Shown: positions 34,690 through 45,359 of the stretch, one piece after another
How the letters are laid out: each line of letters starts with the position of its first letter
How positions within the stretch are numbered: the stretch's first letter is position 1
Source of the DNA: Dromaius novaehollandiae
Taxonomy: Eukaryota > Chordata > Aves > Casuariiformes > Dromaiidae
Direction: 5' to 3'
Length of the DNA stretch: 64,000 bases
Assembly: GCF_036370855.1 (NCBI RefSeq)
Contig: NC_088113.1
Location: 20,170,501 to 20,234,500, forward strand
Notes under the pieces: generated by a model
The model's database searches: none
Told to the model about the DNA's origin: nothing
The model's input: only the letters and a program-made list of their open reading frames with translations
Translations under genes and position numbers: made by a program

Positions 34690-35919
34690 TCCCCCCCCCC
34701 GCTTCTCTTTACCTTTTTCTTTTTTTCCTTCCCCCCCTTTTTTTTCCTCCCCCCCTTTTTCCTTTCTCCTTTTTTTCTTTTTCCCCTTTTTCTTTTTTCC
34801 CCTTCCCCCTTTCCCTCCCTTTTCCTTTTCCCCCCCTTTTCCCCTTTTCTTTTTCCCCTTTCCCCTTTTTTCCATTTTACCTTTTTTTCCTTTCCCCCTT
34901 ATCTTTTCTTTTCCCTTTCCCCCCTTTTTTCCCTTTCCCCCCTTTTTCCCTTTCCCCCCCTTTTTCTTCCTTTCCCCCTTATCTTTTCCCTTTCCCCCCT
35001 TTTTCCCTTTCCCCCCTTTTTCCCTTTCCTCCCTTTTTCTTCCTTTTCCCCTTTTTATCTTTTCCTTTCCCTTTTTATGTTTTCCCTTTCCCCGCTTTTT
35101 CCTTTCCCTTTTTTCCTTTCCCTTTCCCTGCTTTTTCCTTTCCCTTTTTTCCCTTTCCCTTTCCCTTTTTTCCCTTTCCCTTTTTTCCCTTTCCTTTTTT
35201 TTCCTTTCCCTTTTTTTCCCCTTTCCCTTTTTTCTCTTTCCCTTTTTTTCCCTTTCCCTTTTTTTCCCCTTTCCCCCTTTATCTTTTCCCCTTCCCCCCT
35301 TTTTCCCCTTCCCCCCTTTTTTCTCTTCCCTTTTCTCCCCCTTTCTTTTCCCCTTTCCTCCTTTTTCTTTTTCCTTTCCCCCCTTTTTATCTTTTCCTTT
35401 CCCTTTTTTCCTTTTCCCCCCCTTTTTCCCTTTCCCCCTTTATCTTTTTCCCTTTCCCCCTTTTTTCCCTTTCCCCTTTTCTTTTTCCCTTTCCCCCTTT
35501 TTTCCCTTCCCCTTTTCTTTTTCCCCTTTTCCCTTTTTCCTCTTTTCCCCTTTCCCCTTTCTCAATTTTCCTTTTTCCCCTTTTTCAATTTTCCTTTTCC
35601 CCCTTTTTTTCTCCTTTTCCCCCTTTTCTTCCCCCCTTTTCTTCCCCCCTTTTTCCTTTTTCCTTTCCCCCCTTTTTCCTTTTTCCCTTCTCCTTTTCCT
35701 TTTTCCTTTCCCCACTTCCCCTTTTCCTTTTCCCACTTCCCCTTTTCCTTTTCCCCTATTTCCCCCTTTGCTCTTCCCCCTTTCCTTCCCCCCCTTTCCT
35801 TTTTCCCCCTCTTTCTCTTTTCCTCCTCCTTCTTTTTTCCCCCTCTCTTTTTCTTTTTTCTTCCTTTTTTCCCTTTCCCTTTCTTCTTTCACCTTTTCCC
35901 CGTACTTTCCTTACCTTTA
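34690..35919. repeat. 1.2-kb polypyrimidine/polypurine tract
   Basis: The + strand is almost entirely C and T, as runs of C3-C7 alternating with T3-T8 (CCCTTT-like units). The few interruptions are mostly single A or G bases. All three + frames and some - frames stay open for hundreds of codons (Phe/Pro/Ser or Lys/Gly/Glu only), which is a compositional artefact. Such homopurine-homopyrimidine mirror-type DNA can form triplex (H-DNA), G-quadruplexes on the G-rich strand, and R-loops. It lies between the 3' ends of two convergent genes. Confidence 0.97.
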
Positions 35920-36489
35920 GGTGTTTTTTTTAATTTGAAATGACAGTAGCCACCTTTTGCCCAGCAGCTGAGGGGGGTGGGGGGGGCCTGGCCTTCCTCC
36001 CCCCTTTCTGCTCTCCAGCCCCCCCTCGCCCTGGGCCCACCCCAGGGTGGGGTGACCCACGCTGCCCCCCCCCCCCCACCGTCCCCTGCTCCGGGCGCCC
36101 CGCCAGGCCGGCACCCCCCTTCCTGGGGGTCAAAGGAAAGTGGGGTTAATGGTGAAAGAGCAGAAAATTGCTTTTGGGGGGGTTTTTTGGTATGCAAGAA
36201 AAGCTGGGCCCTTGAGCCCACCACCTCGGGCAGACGCCGGGGCGCCCCGGCCAGCGGGAGCCCCCCCAGCCCCTCCTAAAAACCAAAATAAAATAAAGGG
36301 AATTAAAAAAAAGACCAAATTTTTATTTTTCTACTGGATCCGACAAATCCAGCCCTCCTGCGAGAGGCGGGAGCCTCCCCCGCGGCGGGGGGACGGGCGC
36401 GGGGGGCTGCAGCCGGCCCCCCCCGGGACGCCCGGCGCTGGTCCCCCTCCCCGCCAGGGGAGCGTTTAAAAATATGCCTTTTTGTATAT

Positions 36490-37199
36490 TTTATTTAAAA
36501 AATAAAAACACACAAAGAAAAAAAAAAGAAAAAAAAAAACCCAAAAAAACAAGAAACGAAGCCTCTTTGTGCAGTTTGGCTTAGTGCAAATGGGCGCGTT
36601 CCTGCAGGCACTTCCCGGAGCCCCGCCGCCGCGGGAGCGCGGGCTCCGCGCGTACAAAAATTGGGGAGAAATGACGATACAAAGAGTAAAAACCCCCCTC
36701 CAAGGGGGGGGACGAGGCGCCCACCGCCGCCCCGGACGCCTGGGCCCCTGGCAGAGCCAGAGGGCGACTCCCGAGTGCAGCTCGGCCCGGCTGGGGCGGT
36801 CGCAGCCCCCAGTCCGTGCGGGGACCCTGCAGTTGGGGGGGGTGGGGGGGGGGGGGGGTCCGTAGTGCCGGAAAGGGAGGCTGGAGAGAGAGTTAGCTTA
36901 TTTTTAAAGGAGGGGGTAGAAAAGGGGGGGGGGGGGGCAGCGCCGTAGTGGGGGGCTGTGTGCATAAAGCTTCCCGGGGCCGCCGGCTCCGCACGTGACC
37001 CCCCCCCCCCCCCGGTGCCCCCCCCCGGCTCGTCCCGCCGTGCGGCGCCCGGGCACCGTTTCCTGAGTCCAGCGCGGGGCCGGGGGGGGGCGGCCGGGGT
37101 GGTGGTGGTTTGGGGGGGGGGGGGGGGGGCGCGAAGGCACCTGAAGTGCAAAATGTGCAAGAAGGAGGCCGGGGGCGGCGGCGGGCGCCGGGGGGGGCC
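36490..37199 (-). other. SLC2A4RG: SLC2A4RG 3'UTR with AATAAA at its end
   Basis: This runs from just after the stop codon to a TTTATT at 36490-36495, which reads AATAAA on the - strand. A second candidate is at 36322-36327. The segment is GC-rich with many runs of seven or more G or C (36838-36860, 36924-36938, 37106-37130). The space between this 3' end and the polypyrimidine tract (35920-36489) has no gene. Confidence 0.55.
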
Positions 37200-37311
37200 T
37201 CAGTCGACGAAGCGCTGGCAGGCCTTCTTCCACCGGCACGCCGTGCACCACATGTCCCGGTTCTCCATGCCGTACACCTTGCGGCACTTCTTGGCGTCCC
37301 CGCGGGGCTTC
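37200..37311 (-). CDS. SLC2A4RG: SLC2A4RG last exon: C-clamp
   Basis: The acceptor cacccccag precedes 37311 and the stop TGA is at 37202-37200. The exon encodes [14 protein letters not shown], then [13 protein letters not shown] and KKACQRFVD. The four cysteines form the C-clamp, an auxiliary DNA-binding fold also found in long TCF isoforms, which reads GC-rich sequence next to the main site. Confidence 0.95.
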
Positions 37312-40300
37312 CTGGGGGTGCAACGGCGCGGGGGGGGGGGGGTCAGCGGCACCGCGGGAGCCCGGGAGCATCCCGGCGGGACGGGACGGGACGGGGGCTC
37401 ACCTGGCAGCGGCGGGCGGCTTGGGCAGCGCCGGGACGGGCACCGCATGCGTCTTCGCCGCCGGCGCCTGCGGCATCTGCGGCCGCCTCTCGCCGAGGGC
37501 CACGGGCCGGAGCGGAGCCGGGCAGCCCTGCGGGAGCGCAGGCAGCGGCCGCGTGAGCCCCGCGCGGAGCCGGGGGCCCGGCGGGCGGCGGGGGGGGGCC
37601 GCGGCGGCTCACCTGGTACGCGTGGTCGGTGTGGACGTGGCACAGGCCGGCGGGCGCCGAGGGGCTCAGCGGGGGCGGCCGGGGCGGCTCGGGGCTGGCC
37701 AGCGCCGGCGCGGGGCCCGGCGGAGCCTCCAGCGCCGGGAAGGCCGGCGGCACCGAAGAGGTGGGGGACACGGGCGTCAGGCTGGAGAGCCCGTCCGTCA
37801 GCGAGTCCACGTTGACGTCCAGCTCCGTGTAGTAGAAGTCCTCCTCGCCGTCGCTCTGCTCCAGGTCGGCTTTCCGCCTGCGGGGCACGGCGGGGTCTGG
37901 CCGGGGCGGCGCGTCCCCCCCCCAGGCAGGGAGGACCCGGGGAGGGGGACGGACCCGCCGCGGTGCAGCCCCCGGCGCAGGCTGCCTGCCCCCCCCCCCC
38001 AGCCCCCCCGGCCCGCGCTTACCCAAGGTGCACGGTCCGGATGTGCTTCTGCATCCCTGAGGAGCTGCTGAGGACTTTGCCGCAGCTCTTCCACAAGCAC
38101 TTGAACATCACCTTGGTGGAGTTCTGCACGGCAGAGGGGTCACGCCGGCGGCCCCCACAGCCTGGTCCCCATCCCCATCCCCATCCCCGTGCCCCTGCCC
38201 ACCTTCATCCCTATCCCCTTCTCCATCCCAATCCCTGTTCCTATCCCCATCCCAACTCTAATAGCTGTCCCCATCCCTATTCCCAACCCACTCCAATCCC
38301 CATTCCTGTCCCCATCAACCCTCTAATCCCTCAGCCCATCCTGTTCCCATTCCCATCCTCATCCCCTTTCCCGTCCCCGTTCCCATCCCCATTTCTGTCC
38401 CACTTCCCATCCTCATCCCCATTCCTGTCCCTGTTCCCATCCCCATTTCTGTCCCACTTCCCATCCTCATCCCAACTCTGTCCCCATCCTCATCTCCAAC
38501 CCAACGCCATCCCATCCCCATTCCAGCTCCCATTCCCATCCCAGGTCTCATCCCCGTCCCAGTTCCCATTCCAGCTCCCATCACTGTCCCAGTTCCCGCC
38601 CCTGTCCCAATCCCCATCCCAACCCCATCTCCATCCTTGTCCCCACCCCAGGTCCCACCCCATCCCCTCTCCATCCCATTCCCATCCCGACCCCGTCCCA
38701 TCCCTGTCCCCAGGCGCTGGCTCACCTTCCTCTTCCTGGGGATGGGGTCCCCGAAGACGAAGTGGGTGCCGCCGGGCTCCTCGGGGCCCTCGCCAGGCGC
38801 GGGGGCGGGCAGGCGGCCGCGGGCGGCGGGGGGCAGCGGGGGCGACGGCGTGGAGGGGCTCGAGCGGTCGCTGGCCGGGTCCCAGCTCCAGTCGCCGCTC
38901 GTGTTGCTGCTGCTGCTGCAGCTGGAGGACATGGCGGGCGCCTCCTTCCAGGGCTCGCCGCCGGGCTCTGCCGCGCGGCACGGCGCCGGGTCAGCGCCGG
39001 GGCCAGGCCGCCGCGTTGGGGACCGCCACCGCCACCGCCACCGCCGCCACCGCGGGGCCTTACCTGCGCCGGGGGGGCCCGGCGGGGCGCCCAGCACCAG
39101 CGGGCTGCTGGAGAGGCTGGTGAGCACCGTCGCCGCCATCACCTCGTCCAGGCCCGCCTGGCCCGAGAGCTTCCTGCGGGGGGGGGGGACAGTGGTCAGG
39201 GGGTCCCGCTGCCCCCCCACCCGCCGCCTGCCACCACCCCCAAGCAGCCGGGACCCCCCCCACGCAGCCGGGATCCCCCGCTTTGCCGCCTCCTCACTGC
39301 CCCCTGGGCTATGCTGCCAGGGGAGGAAGGCCTCCCCTCCTCCTCCTCCTCCTCCTCCTCCTCCTCGTTGCCCCCTGGGCTATGCTGCCAGGGGAGGAAG
39401 GCTTCCCCTCCTCCTCCTCACTGCCCATTGGGCTACATCACAAGGGGAGGAAGGCTTCCCCTCCTCCTCCTCCTCCTCCTCCTCACTGCCCCCTGGTCTA
39501 TGCTGCCAGGGGAGGAAGGCTTCCCCTCCTCCTCCTCGTTGCCCCCTGGGCTATGCTGCCAGGGGAAGAAGGCTTCCCCTCCTCCTCCTCCTCACTGCCC
39601 CCTGGGCTATGCTGCCAGGGGAGGAAGGCTTCCCCTCCTCCTCCTCCTCGCTGCCCCCTGGGCTATGGTGCTGGGGAGGAAGGCTTCCCCTCCTCCTCCT
39701 CCTCCTCCTCCTCCTCCTCCTCGTTGCCCCCTGGGCTATGCTGCCAGGGGAAGAAGGCTTCCCCTCCTCCTCCTCCTCGCTGCCCATTGGGCTACACCGC
39801 AAGGGGAGGAAGGCTTCTCCTCCTCCTCCTCGCTGCCCTGGCGGCCCTGCCGGGACAGGCCGGCACAGCGCTCTAGGTGCAGGCTGGTGCCGTCACCCCA
39901 CGGCCCGGTCTGGGGGGGGGGGGCAGTGGGTTTGGGGAGGCCCTGGGCCCCCCCCGCCGCTCCAGCCCTGCACCGCTGCTCCCCCCGCCATGTCCACTTT
40001 CCCCCCCGCCGCTGCCGCTGGCCGAAACGACCCGAAAACCGAGCGTCTGCCGCTCACGCGGGCGCCCGGGACCCGGCCAGCGCGGGCGGGCGGCCAAGCG
40101 CCGGGCAAGGATGAGGGGGGCCCGCGCCGGCCCCGGCCTCCCGCTCCGCCTCCCGCCGCCGCAGCGCCGGCTCCGGCCTCGGCTCGGAGGAGGAGGAGGA
40201 GGAGGCGGAGGAGGAGGAAGAGGAGCCGGGCGAACGGGCGGCCGGGCGGGCAGGGGGCCAAGCGGGGCCGCGCGCGGCTCGAGCGAGCGTCTCGGCGCGG

Positions 40301-43300
40301 GAGCTGCCGGCGGCACGTGCATCCTGCGGCCGGGCGCCCGCGCGGCGCGGCTTCGCTCTGCTCGGGCCACCCGACTTCCTGAGGCAGCGGGGGGAGAAAA
40401 AAAAAGAGAGAAAAAGAAAGAAAGAAAGAAAGAAAAGAGCGAGCGAGAGGTCGGGAGCGGCAGGAGCCATTTTGCCCGCGCGTCCCAACGCTGCGGCCCG
40501 CGAGCGCCGTCTCCGCTGCTCCAGGAAGGAAACGGGCCCGGCACGTGCCCGAAAGCGGCGGCGGCGGCAGAGCCCTTCCCGGTGCTTCCCACAGCCCGGG
40601 ATGCGCCGAGGCCACCTCGGCACCTCGCTGTCCCTCGGCACGGAAAGGGCCGAAAAGGGGGGTTTGCCGGCGAGGAGGCTCTGCCGCGGTGCCACCGCCA
40701 TCCACCTCCGCACGGCCGGGGCTTTTATTAAAAAGGGAATAAAGGAGCGAATTTAAAATAAAAAAAAGAAAAGCCCTAAGCGAACAGGACCCTTCCACGG
40801 CGCTCGGTGCAAACCGGGTGCTCTGATTTCATTAGGTTAATTAAGGGCAGAGCATGGCAGCGATGGAGCCGGAGCAGAGCCCATCGCTCCTGCGAGGGGG
40901 CCTGGGAAAAGCAGCCGGCTGGGGGGTCCCGGCGCCGCCACTTTCCGCGCTCCGGAGCCACTCGACGGCTCTCCCAGCCCGCACGGCGGCCGGCTCCGGT
41001 TGCACCATCCCGCGGGCAGGGAAAACCTCCGGCTTTTCCCTTCGGCAGGGGGGAAGCAGAGCGGCCGGGGGGGCAGGAGCTGGCGGTCCCGAGCATCCGC
41101 CACGGCAGCGTGGCAGGGCCGCCCGCACGGCACTCCCGCTCGCCTCCGGAGCAGCGTCCAAAGTCCTCCTCTTTCACCCAGAAAAGGGGAAAGAAAGAAA
41201 GAAAAAAGTGCATTTATCCGAGCGGGGCAGGAAGGCAGGGGAGGCGGCTCCCGGCCCCCCGCCGCGCCGGCACCGGGGACCCCCGGCACAGGGCAGCCCC
41301 GCGGCCGCCTCCGCCCGCGGTTATTTTTATCCCGGGGCTCCCCAGCGCCGGGGGGGCCGGGCAGCACGGCGGGCTGCCAGCAGCGCCGAGCCGAGCCGGG
41401 CCGAGCCGAGCCGGGAGGCCGCTGCGCGAGAGCACGCGCCGCGCCGGGCTCGTGTTTCCCGGCGGAGAGCAGCTGCCGTCGGCACGCGGGAGCCGCGCCA
41501 GGGCTGGCCGAGCCGGGCGGCGGGTCCCTGCGGTGCGGCCGGCAGCCCTCGCCCCTCGCCAGCGCGGCCGGAGCCCCCCCGAGCCCCCGCGCCGCCGCCC
41601 TACCTGTGCCGGGGCACGGGGATGTAAGCCGAGTGCAGCGCCAGGCACTGCTCCGAGCCGGCGTCCAGCAGCCGCAGCATGGCCTCCCGCTCCGCCGGGC
41701 GCCCCGGCGGCTCCTCCGCCGTCCGGCCGTCGAGCAGCAGCGGGTCGGTCCGGCGCCGCAGCCAGCCGTCGGCCTCGGCCGGGGGCCCCCGGCCGGCGCG
41801 GGGGACGGGGCTCTGCGGGGAGAGGCGGCGCTCAGCGGGGCGCCCGGCCCGGCCCTTCGGGCCCCCCCGCCACGCCGAGCCCCCCGACCCGGCCGACGTC
41901 CCCCGAGAGCTCGTCCCCGACCCGGGAGGGGTCAGCGCCGAAGCCCCAGAACGGGGGGTTTGGGGCCCAAAAGGGGCTCGGGACAGTCGTCCGGGGCTCC
42001 CGGCACGGCCCCGCCGCTGGCAGTCCCACGGGGCTGCCGTCGAGGCCCAGCGGATCCCTCTCCGGCCCGATCCTGGGCAGATCCCCCAGGGCTGCGCCTG
42101 GGATTCAGTTGGGCTCTGCCGGGACCTTGGCGGAGCCGGGAGCAGCCTGGCAGCTTCCTGCGGGGCTGCTCCGAGGCTCCGGCACCGAGTGGATCCCTCC
42201 TGGGCAGATCCCAGACAGATCCCGTGGGGCGGTGCCCAGATCCAGCGGGAATCTCCCCGGCGCTTGGCAGAGGGGAGCGGACTCAGCACCCTCCTGAAGG
42301 GCTGCTCCAAGGTGGCAGCACCCAGTGGCTCCCTCTGGGGGCAGATCCCGATGGGATGCACCTGGGATCCAGTGGGATCCTCCTAGAGCAGACTTAGAGC
42401 CTTCCTGCTGGGCTAACTCAAGATAGCAGCAGCCGCTGGCTGAAGGCCAGCACCGAGTGGATCCCTCTGCAGGCAGATTCCAGGTGATCCCCTAGGGCTG
42501 GGCTGGGATCCAGCAGGGATCCCCCAGGAGATCTGCGGAGCGGGCAGCAGTTCTCCCTGCAGGGCTGCTCCGAGCCAGCAGTGCTCGCTGGCCAAGCGCC
42601 ATTACCACAGGGATCCCTCTCCAAGCAGATCCTGGGCGGATCACCCAGGGCTTGGATCCAGCCGGGATCTCCCTGGAGCTCTGCAAAGAGAGGAGCAGAC
42701 GTGGCACGTCCCTCTGGACCGCTCCAAGAGAGCAGCGTCCGTTGGCTGACTGTCAGCACCGAGTGGATCCCTCTCCAAGTGGATTCTTGGGAGATCGCCC
42801 AGGGCTGGGATCCAGCAGGGATTGCCCAAGAGCTCAGGAGCGGACCAGACTGCTCCAAGAGCCGCGCTGCCGGCTGGGTGTCAGCACCAAGCGGATCCCG
42901 CTCCAGGAAGATCCCCGGCAGATCCCCAGGGCTGGGATCCAGCAGGGATCCCCTAAGCGCTGCCGCACGGAGCGGGGCGCTGCGGCAGCATGGCTCGCTG
43001 CACAGATCAGCACGGAGCGGATCCCCCTCCGGGCAGATCCCCGGCAGATCCCCAGGCCGGGCTGGGATCCAGCGAGGATCCCTCGGGCTCGAGCAGCCCG
43101 GGGCGCTGCAGGGCCGCCGGCAGATCCCCCCCCCCGGGGGGGGGGGCAGATCCCCGGGATCCCGCCGGCGGGCCGGGCTGCCCACGTGCGGCGCCCAGCG
43201 GCTCCTGCCCGGGCGGATCCCCCGCCGGCCCCAGGGCTCCGGATCCCGCCGCGCTGCGCGGCGCCGGCGGCGGCGGCGGGGGGCGGGCGCGGCGGCGGGG

Positions 43301-43849
43301 GCGGACCGGGGCCCTCCCCCGCCGCCCGCCCCTCCCGGCCCGGCGCGCCCCAGCCCGCGCCGGGAGGGGGAACGGGCCGGGGGGGGGGGCGGCACCGGGA
43401 GGGGGGGGCACCGGGCCCCGCCGCCCCGCCCGCCGCCCCCCGCCGCCGCCGCCGCTGCCCTGCGAAGTTTCGGCCCCGCACTTGCCCCGCGAGGCGCCAT
43501 CTTAGCGGCGGGGAAACTTTCCGGCGGGCCGCGGCCGGCGCCGCTGTCAGCTGTCACCGGCCCCCCCCCGCCGCCGGCGCCCCGGTACCTGCGGGGCCTC
43601 GCGGGCGCCCCCGGGCTCGGCCGCCGCCGCCGGCGGGTCCTCGCGGCCGCGGCGCCGCCGCCGCCGCGCGTCCTCCACCAGCACCGTGTAGACGGCGTTG
43701 GCGCCCGGCTTGCCGGCGGGCAGCACCACGCCGCCGCCGCCGCCGCCCCGCCCCGCCGGGCCGCAGTCGGGGCAGCCGGTGAGGCCGGGCGGCGGCGAGC
43801 CCTCGCGGTGCGCCGGCGCGGCGCGCTTGGGCAGGCGCTTGGGCTCCAT
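37200..43849 (-). CDS. SLC2A4RG: SLC2A4RG, GLUT4 enhancer factor / HDBP1 transcription factor
   Basis: There are eight coding exons, all with GT/AG sites: 43849-43589, 41812-41604, 39173-39064, 38967-38726, 38123-38023, 37877-37613, 37527-37403 and 37311-37200. They give 1425 nt, or 474 residues, and every phase closes. Family landmarks, recalled from ZNF395 and ZNF704, are: IPVPRHRKLSG with [18 protein letters not shown], a Ser-rich segment with WSWDPASD, a basic PRKRK before the finger, one C2H2 finger (residues 281-306; C283, C288, H301, H306), [12 protein letters not shown], and a C-terminal C-clamp (C447, C460, C463, C469; [19 protein letters not shown]). The family binds GC-rich elements in the GLUT4 and huntingtin promoters and acts in the nucleus. 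The start ATG opens [12 protein letters not shown]. The protein is longer than my recollection of human (about 390 aa), mainly in Pro/Ala-rich parts. Confidence 0.9.
38023..38123 (-). CDS. SLC2A4RG: SLC2A4RG exon 5: C2H2 zinc-finger exon
   Basis: The acceptor ctgccgtgcag lies upstream of 38123 and the donor is GG|gtaagc at 38022. The exon encodes [16 protein letters not shown], then [16 protein letters not shown]: a C-X4-C-X12-H-X4-H finger typical of the SLC2A4RG/ZNF395/ZNF704 family. It is the most conserved part of the protein and anchors the whole gene model. It is listed separately because it is too short for a usual open-frame search. Confidence 0.93.
38150..38720. repeat. CCCATC-type minisatellite in SLC2A4RG intron 4
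   Basis: Pyrimidine-rich tandem hexamer/dodecamer variants (CCCATCCCCATTCCTGT type) fill nearly the whole 600-bp intron. Both strands stay open (His/Pro/Ser or Gly/Met/Asp peptides), but this is repeat composition, not coding. Confidence 0.9.
39297..39832. repeat. VNTR with 50-75-bp units and a hairpin core (intron 2)
   Basis: About nine units each hold GCCCCCTGGGCTATGCTGCC, AGGGGAGGAAGGCTTCCCC, then a (CTC)n run whose length varies from unit to unit. The CCCCTGG and CCAGGGG arms within each unit can form a hairpin with a loop of about nine bases. The varying (CTC)n length explains the uneven unit size and suggests a polymorphic locus. Confidence 0.93.
40100..41600. other. CpG-rich block within SLC2A4RG intron 2
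   Basis: This is GC- and CpG-dense DNA with a GCCATTTTG YY1-like site at about 40466 and many GGGCGG/CCGCCC boxes, within the intron between coding exons 2 and 3. It could be an internal CpG island or alternative promoter. No splice-supported exon was found, and the long open frames here reflect GC richness. Confidence 0.45.
42040..43110. repeat. 120-155-bp tandem repeat, degenerate, SLC2A4RG intron 1
   Basis: About seven to eight diverged units are each marked by a GCACCGAGTGGATCCCTC-type start (42181, about 42326, 42449, about 42602, 42757, 42886, 43006), followed by GGCAGATCCC and GGGCTGGGATCCAGC. GGATCC (BamHI) sites recur throughout. The unequal spacing shows insertions and deletions between copies. 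Confidence 0.85.
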
Positions 43850-44420
43850 GCGGGGCGGGGGCCGGCGGCCGGGGCCCGCTGCGGGCTGCGCTGCGCCGCG
43901 CTGCCCGGGGTCGGCGGCGCGGGCCGGGCCGGGCCACGCCCCCCCCGCCGCCGCCGCCGCCGCCGCCACCGCCCCCGCGCGCGCGCGGGGGGGGCGGGGG
44001 GGGCGCGCGCCCGCCGCCGCCGCCGCCCCTCGCCATTGGCCGCCGCGCGGTATCAACATTCCGAAATGGAACGCGGCCCGCCGGCGGCGCCGCCGCCCAT
44101 TGGCTGCGCCGCGCTGCCAATCCGGGCGCCGCGCCACGCCCCCGCCGCCGCGCCACGCCCCCCCGCCGCGCCCCGGCCTGGGGGACCGGCGCCGCCGCCG
44201 CCGCCGCCGCCGCCGCGGCCATCTTCGCGCCGCCGCCGCCCCCCGCACACGCGCCGCCGCTCCCGCCGCCCCGCTCCCGCCGCCGCCTCCCGCCGCCGCG
44301 CCCTCGCGCCGCCCGGCGCCGCCCCGGCCCGCCGAAAAGCCTCCCCCCCCCTCAAAGTTCCTGCGCCGCCGTGAGCTACGGAGATCCCGCCCCCCCCGCG
44401 CCATGGGGCCCCGCGGGAGT
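43850..44420 (-). promoter_or_regulatory. SLC2A4RG: SLC2A4RG CpG-island promoter and 5'UTR
   Basis: This is extreme CpG density directly upstream of the start codon. It contains three CCAAT boxes in both orientations (CCATTGG at 44033 and 44097, CCAAT at 44117), a GCCATCTT YY1 element at 44218-44225 (AAGATGGC on the coding strand, usually just after a start site), a TEAD-like ACATTCC at 44057, and two (GCC)n runs (about 43946-43971 and 44191-44215) that read as CGG repeats in the transcript. Another YY1 element lies in intron 1 (43495-43503). This suggests transcription starts near 44230-44250. Confidence 0.6.
44191..44215. repeat. (GCC)n / CGG triplet repeat
   Basis: About eight GCC units lie in the probable 5'UTR of SLC2A4RG, and a similar run lies at 43946-43971. 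Both read as CGG in the predicted transcript. Confidence 0.85.
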
Positions 44421-44589
44421 TGCACCCCCCCCCGGGAGCTGTAGCCCCCCCGGTGTTACGGGGCTCCCCGTTTCCTCCAGGCCCCCCAAAAGTTGCAGGT
44501 GCCCCTGAAGCTCCGGGGCTCCCCGGGCCTGCGGGGTGACGGGGCCCCCGTACGTCCCAGCCCCCCCCCCGGAGAGCTACACGGCTGCC

Positions 44590-45320
44590 CCAGGAGCCCT
44601 GGGGCCCCCCAAAGGTACAAGCCCCCCCCAAAGTTATAGGTTCCCCCAGTACTTACAGGACCCTGCAAAAGTTATAGGGCCCCCCAAAAAGTTACAGGGC
44701 TCCCCCCAAAATTTAGGTTCCCTCAAAAGTTATAGGGCTCCCCAAAAGTTGAAAGGCCCCCCCAAAATTTATAGGGTGCCCCCTAAAGCCATAGGACCCC
44801 CCCATACTGGCAGAGCCTCCTAAAGCCACAGGCTTACAAGGCCCTACAGAAGTTATAGGACCCCCTGTAAGTTATAGGGTCCCCCAAATGTTATGGGGCC
44901 CCTGGAAAAGTTATAGGCCCCCTAATATTTATAGGGCTCCCCCAAATGTTGTAGGGATTGCGCTTGGGTTAAAGCCCCCCCCCCATAAGTTATAGGGCTC
45001 CTCCAAAAGTTATAAGGCTCCCCCAAAATATATAGGGTGCTCCCTAAAGCCATAGGACCCCCCCCCCATACTGACAGAGCCCTAAAAAAGTTATGAGGCC
45101 TCCTCGTAAGCTATAGGGCCCCCCCAAAGTCATCGGTCTCCCCCAAAAGTTGTTGGGCCCCCCCGAAAGTTATTGGGCCCCTGGAAAAGTTATAGGGCCC
45201 CCCAAAGTTATAATGCTTCCCCTATATGTTATAGGCACTCGCCCAGAAGTTGTAGCACTCCAAAAGTTATCAGGCTCCCCCAAAGTTACAGGACTCCCAG
45301 AAAGTTATAAAGCTGCCCCA
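44590..45320. repeat. GTTATAGGGCCCCCC-type minisatellite
   Basis: Roughly 30 irregular units of 17-22 bases carry the core AAAGTTATAGG followed by a C run (CCCCCCAAA). It lies immediately upstream of the SLC2A4RG promoter island. The units are diverged, so it is not recent. Confidence 0.9.
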
Positions 45321-45359
45321 AAACTGACATCCCCCCCCCCCCAGGGCTATAGGGCCCCC

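Noticed and set aside
34375-35943. Very long + strand open frames (over 450 codons in all three frames)
   Set aside because: They lie in the polypyrimidine tract. C/T-only DNA cannot form stop codons on that strand, and the peptides are only Phe, Pro, Ser and Leu.
37963-39123. 386-codon + strand frame
   Set aside because: It is antisense to SLC2A4RG exons 3-5 and to the CCCATC minisatellite. The zinc-finger exon on the - strand explains the region.
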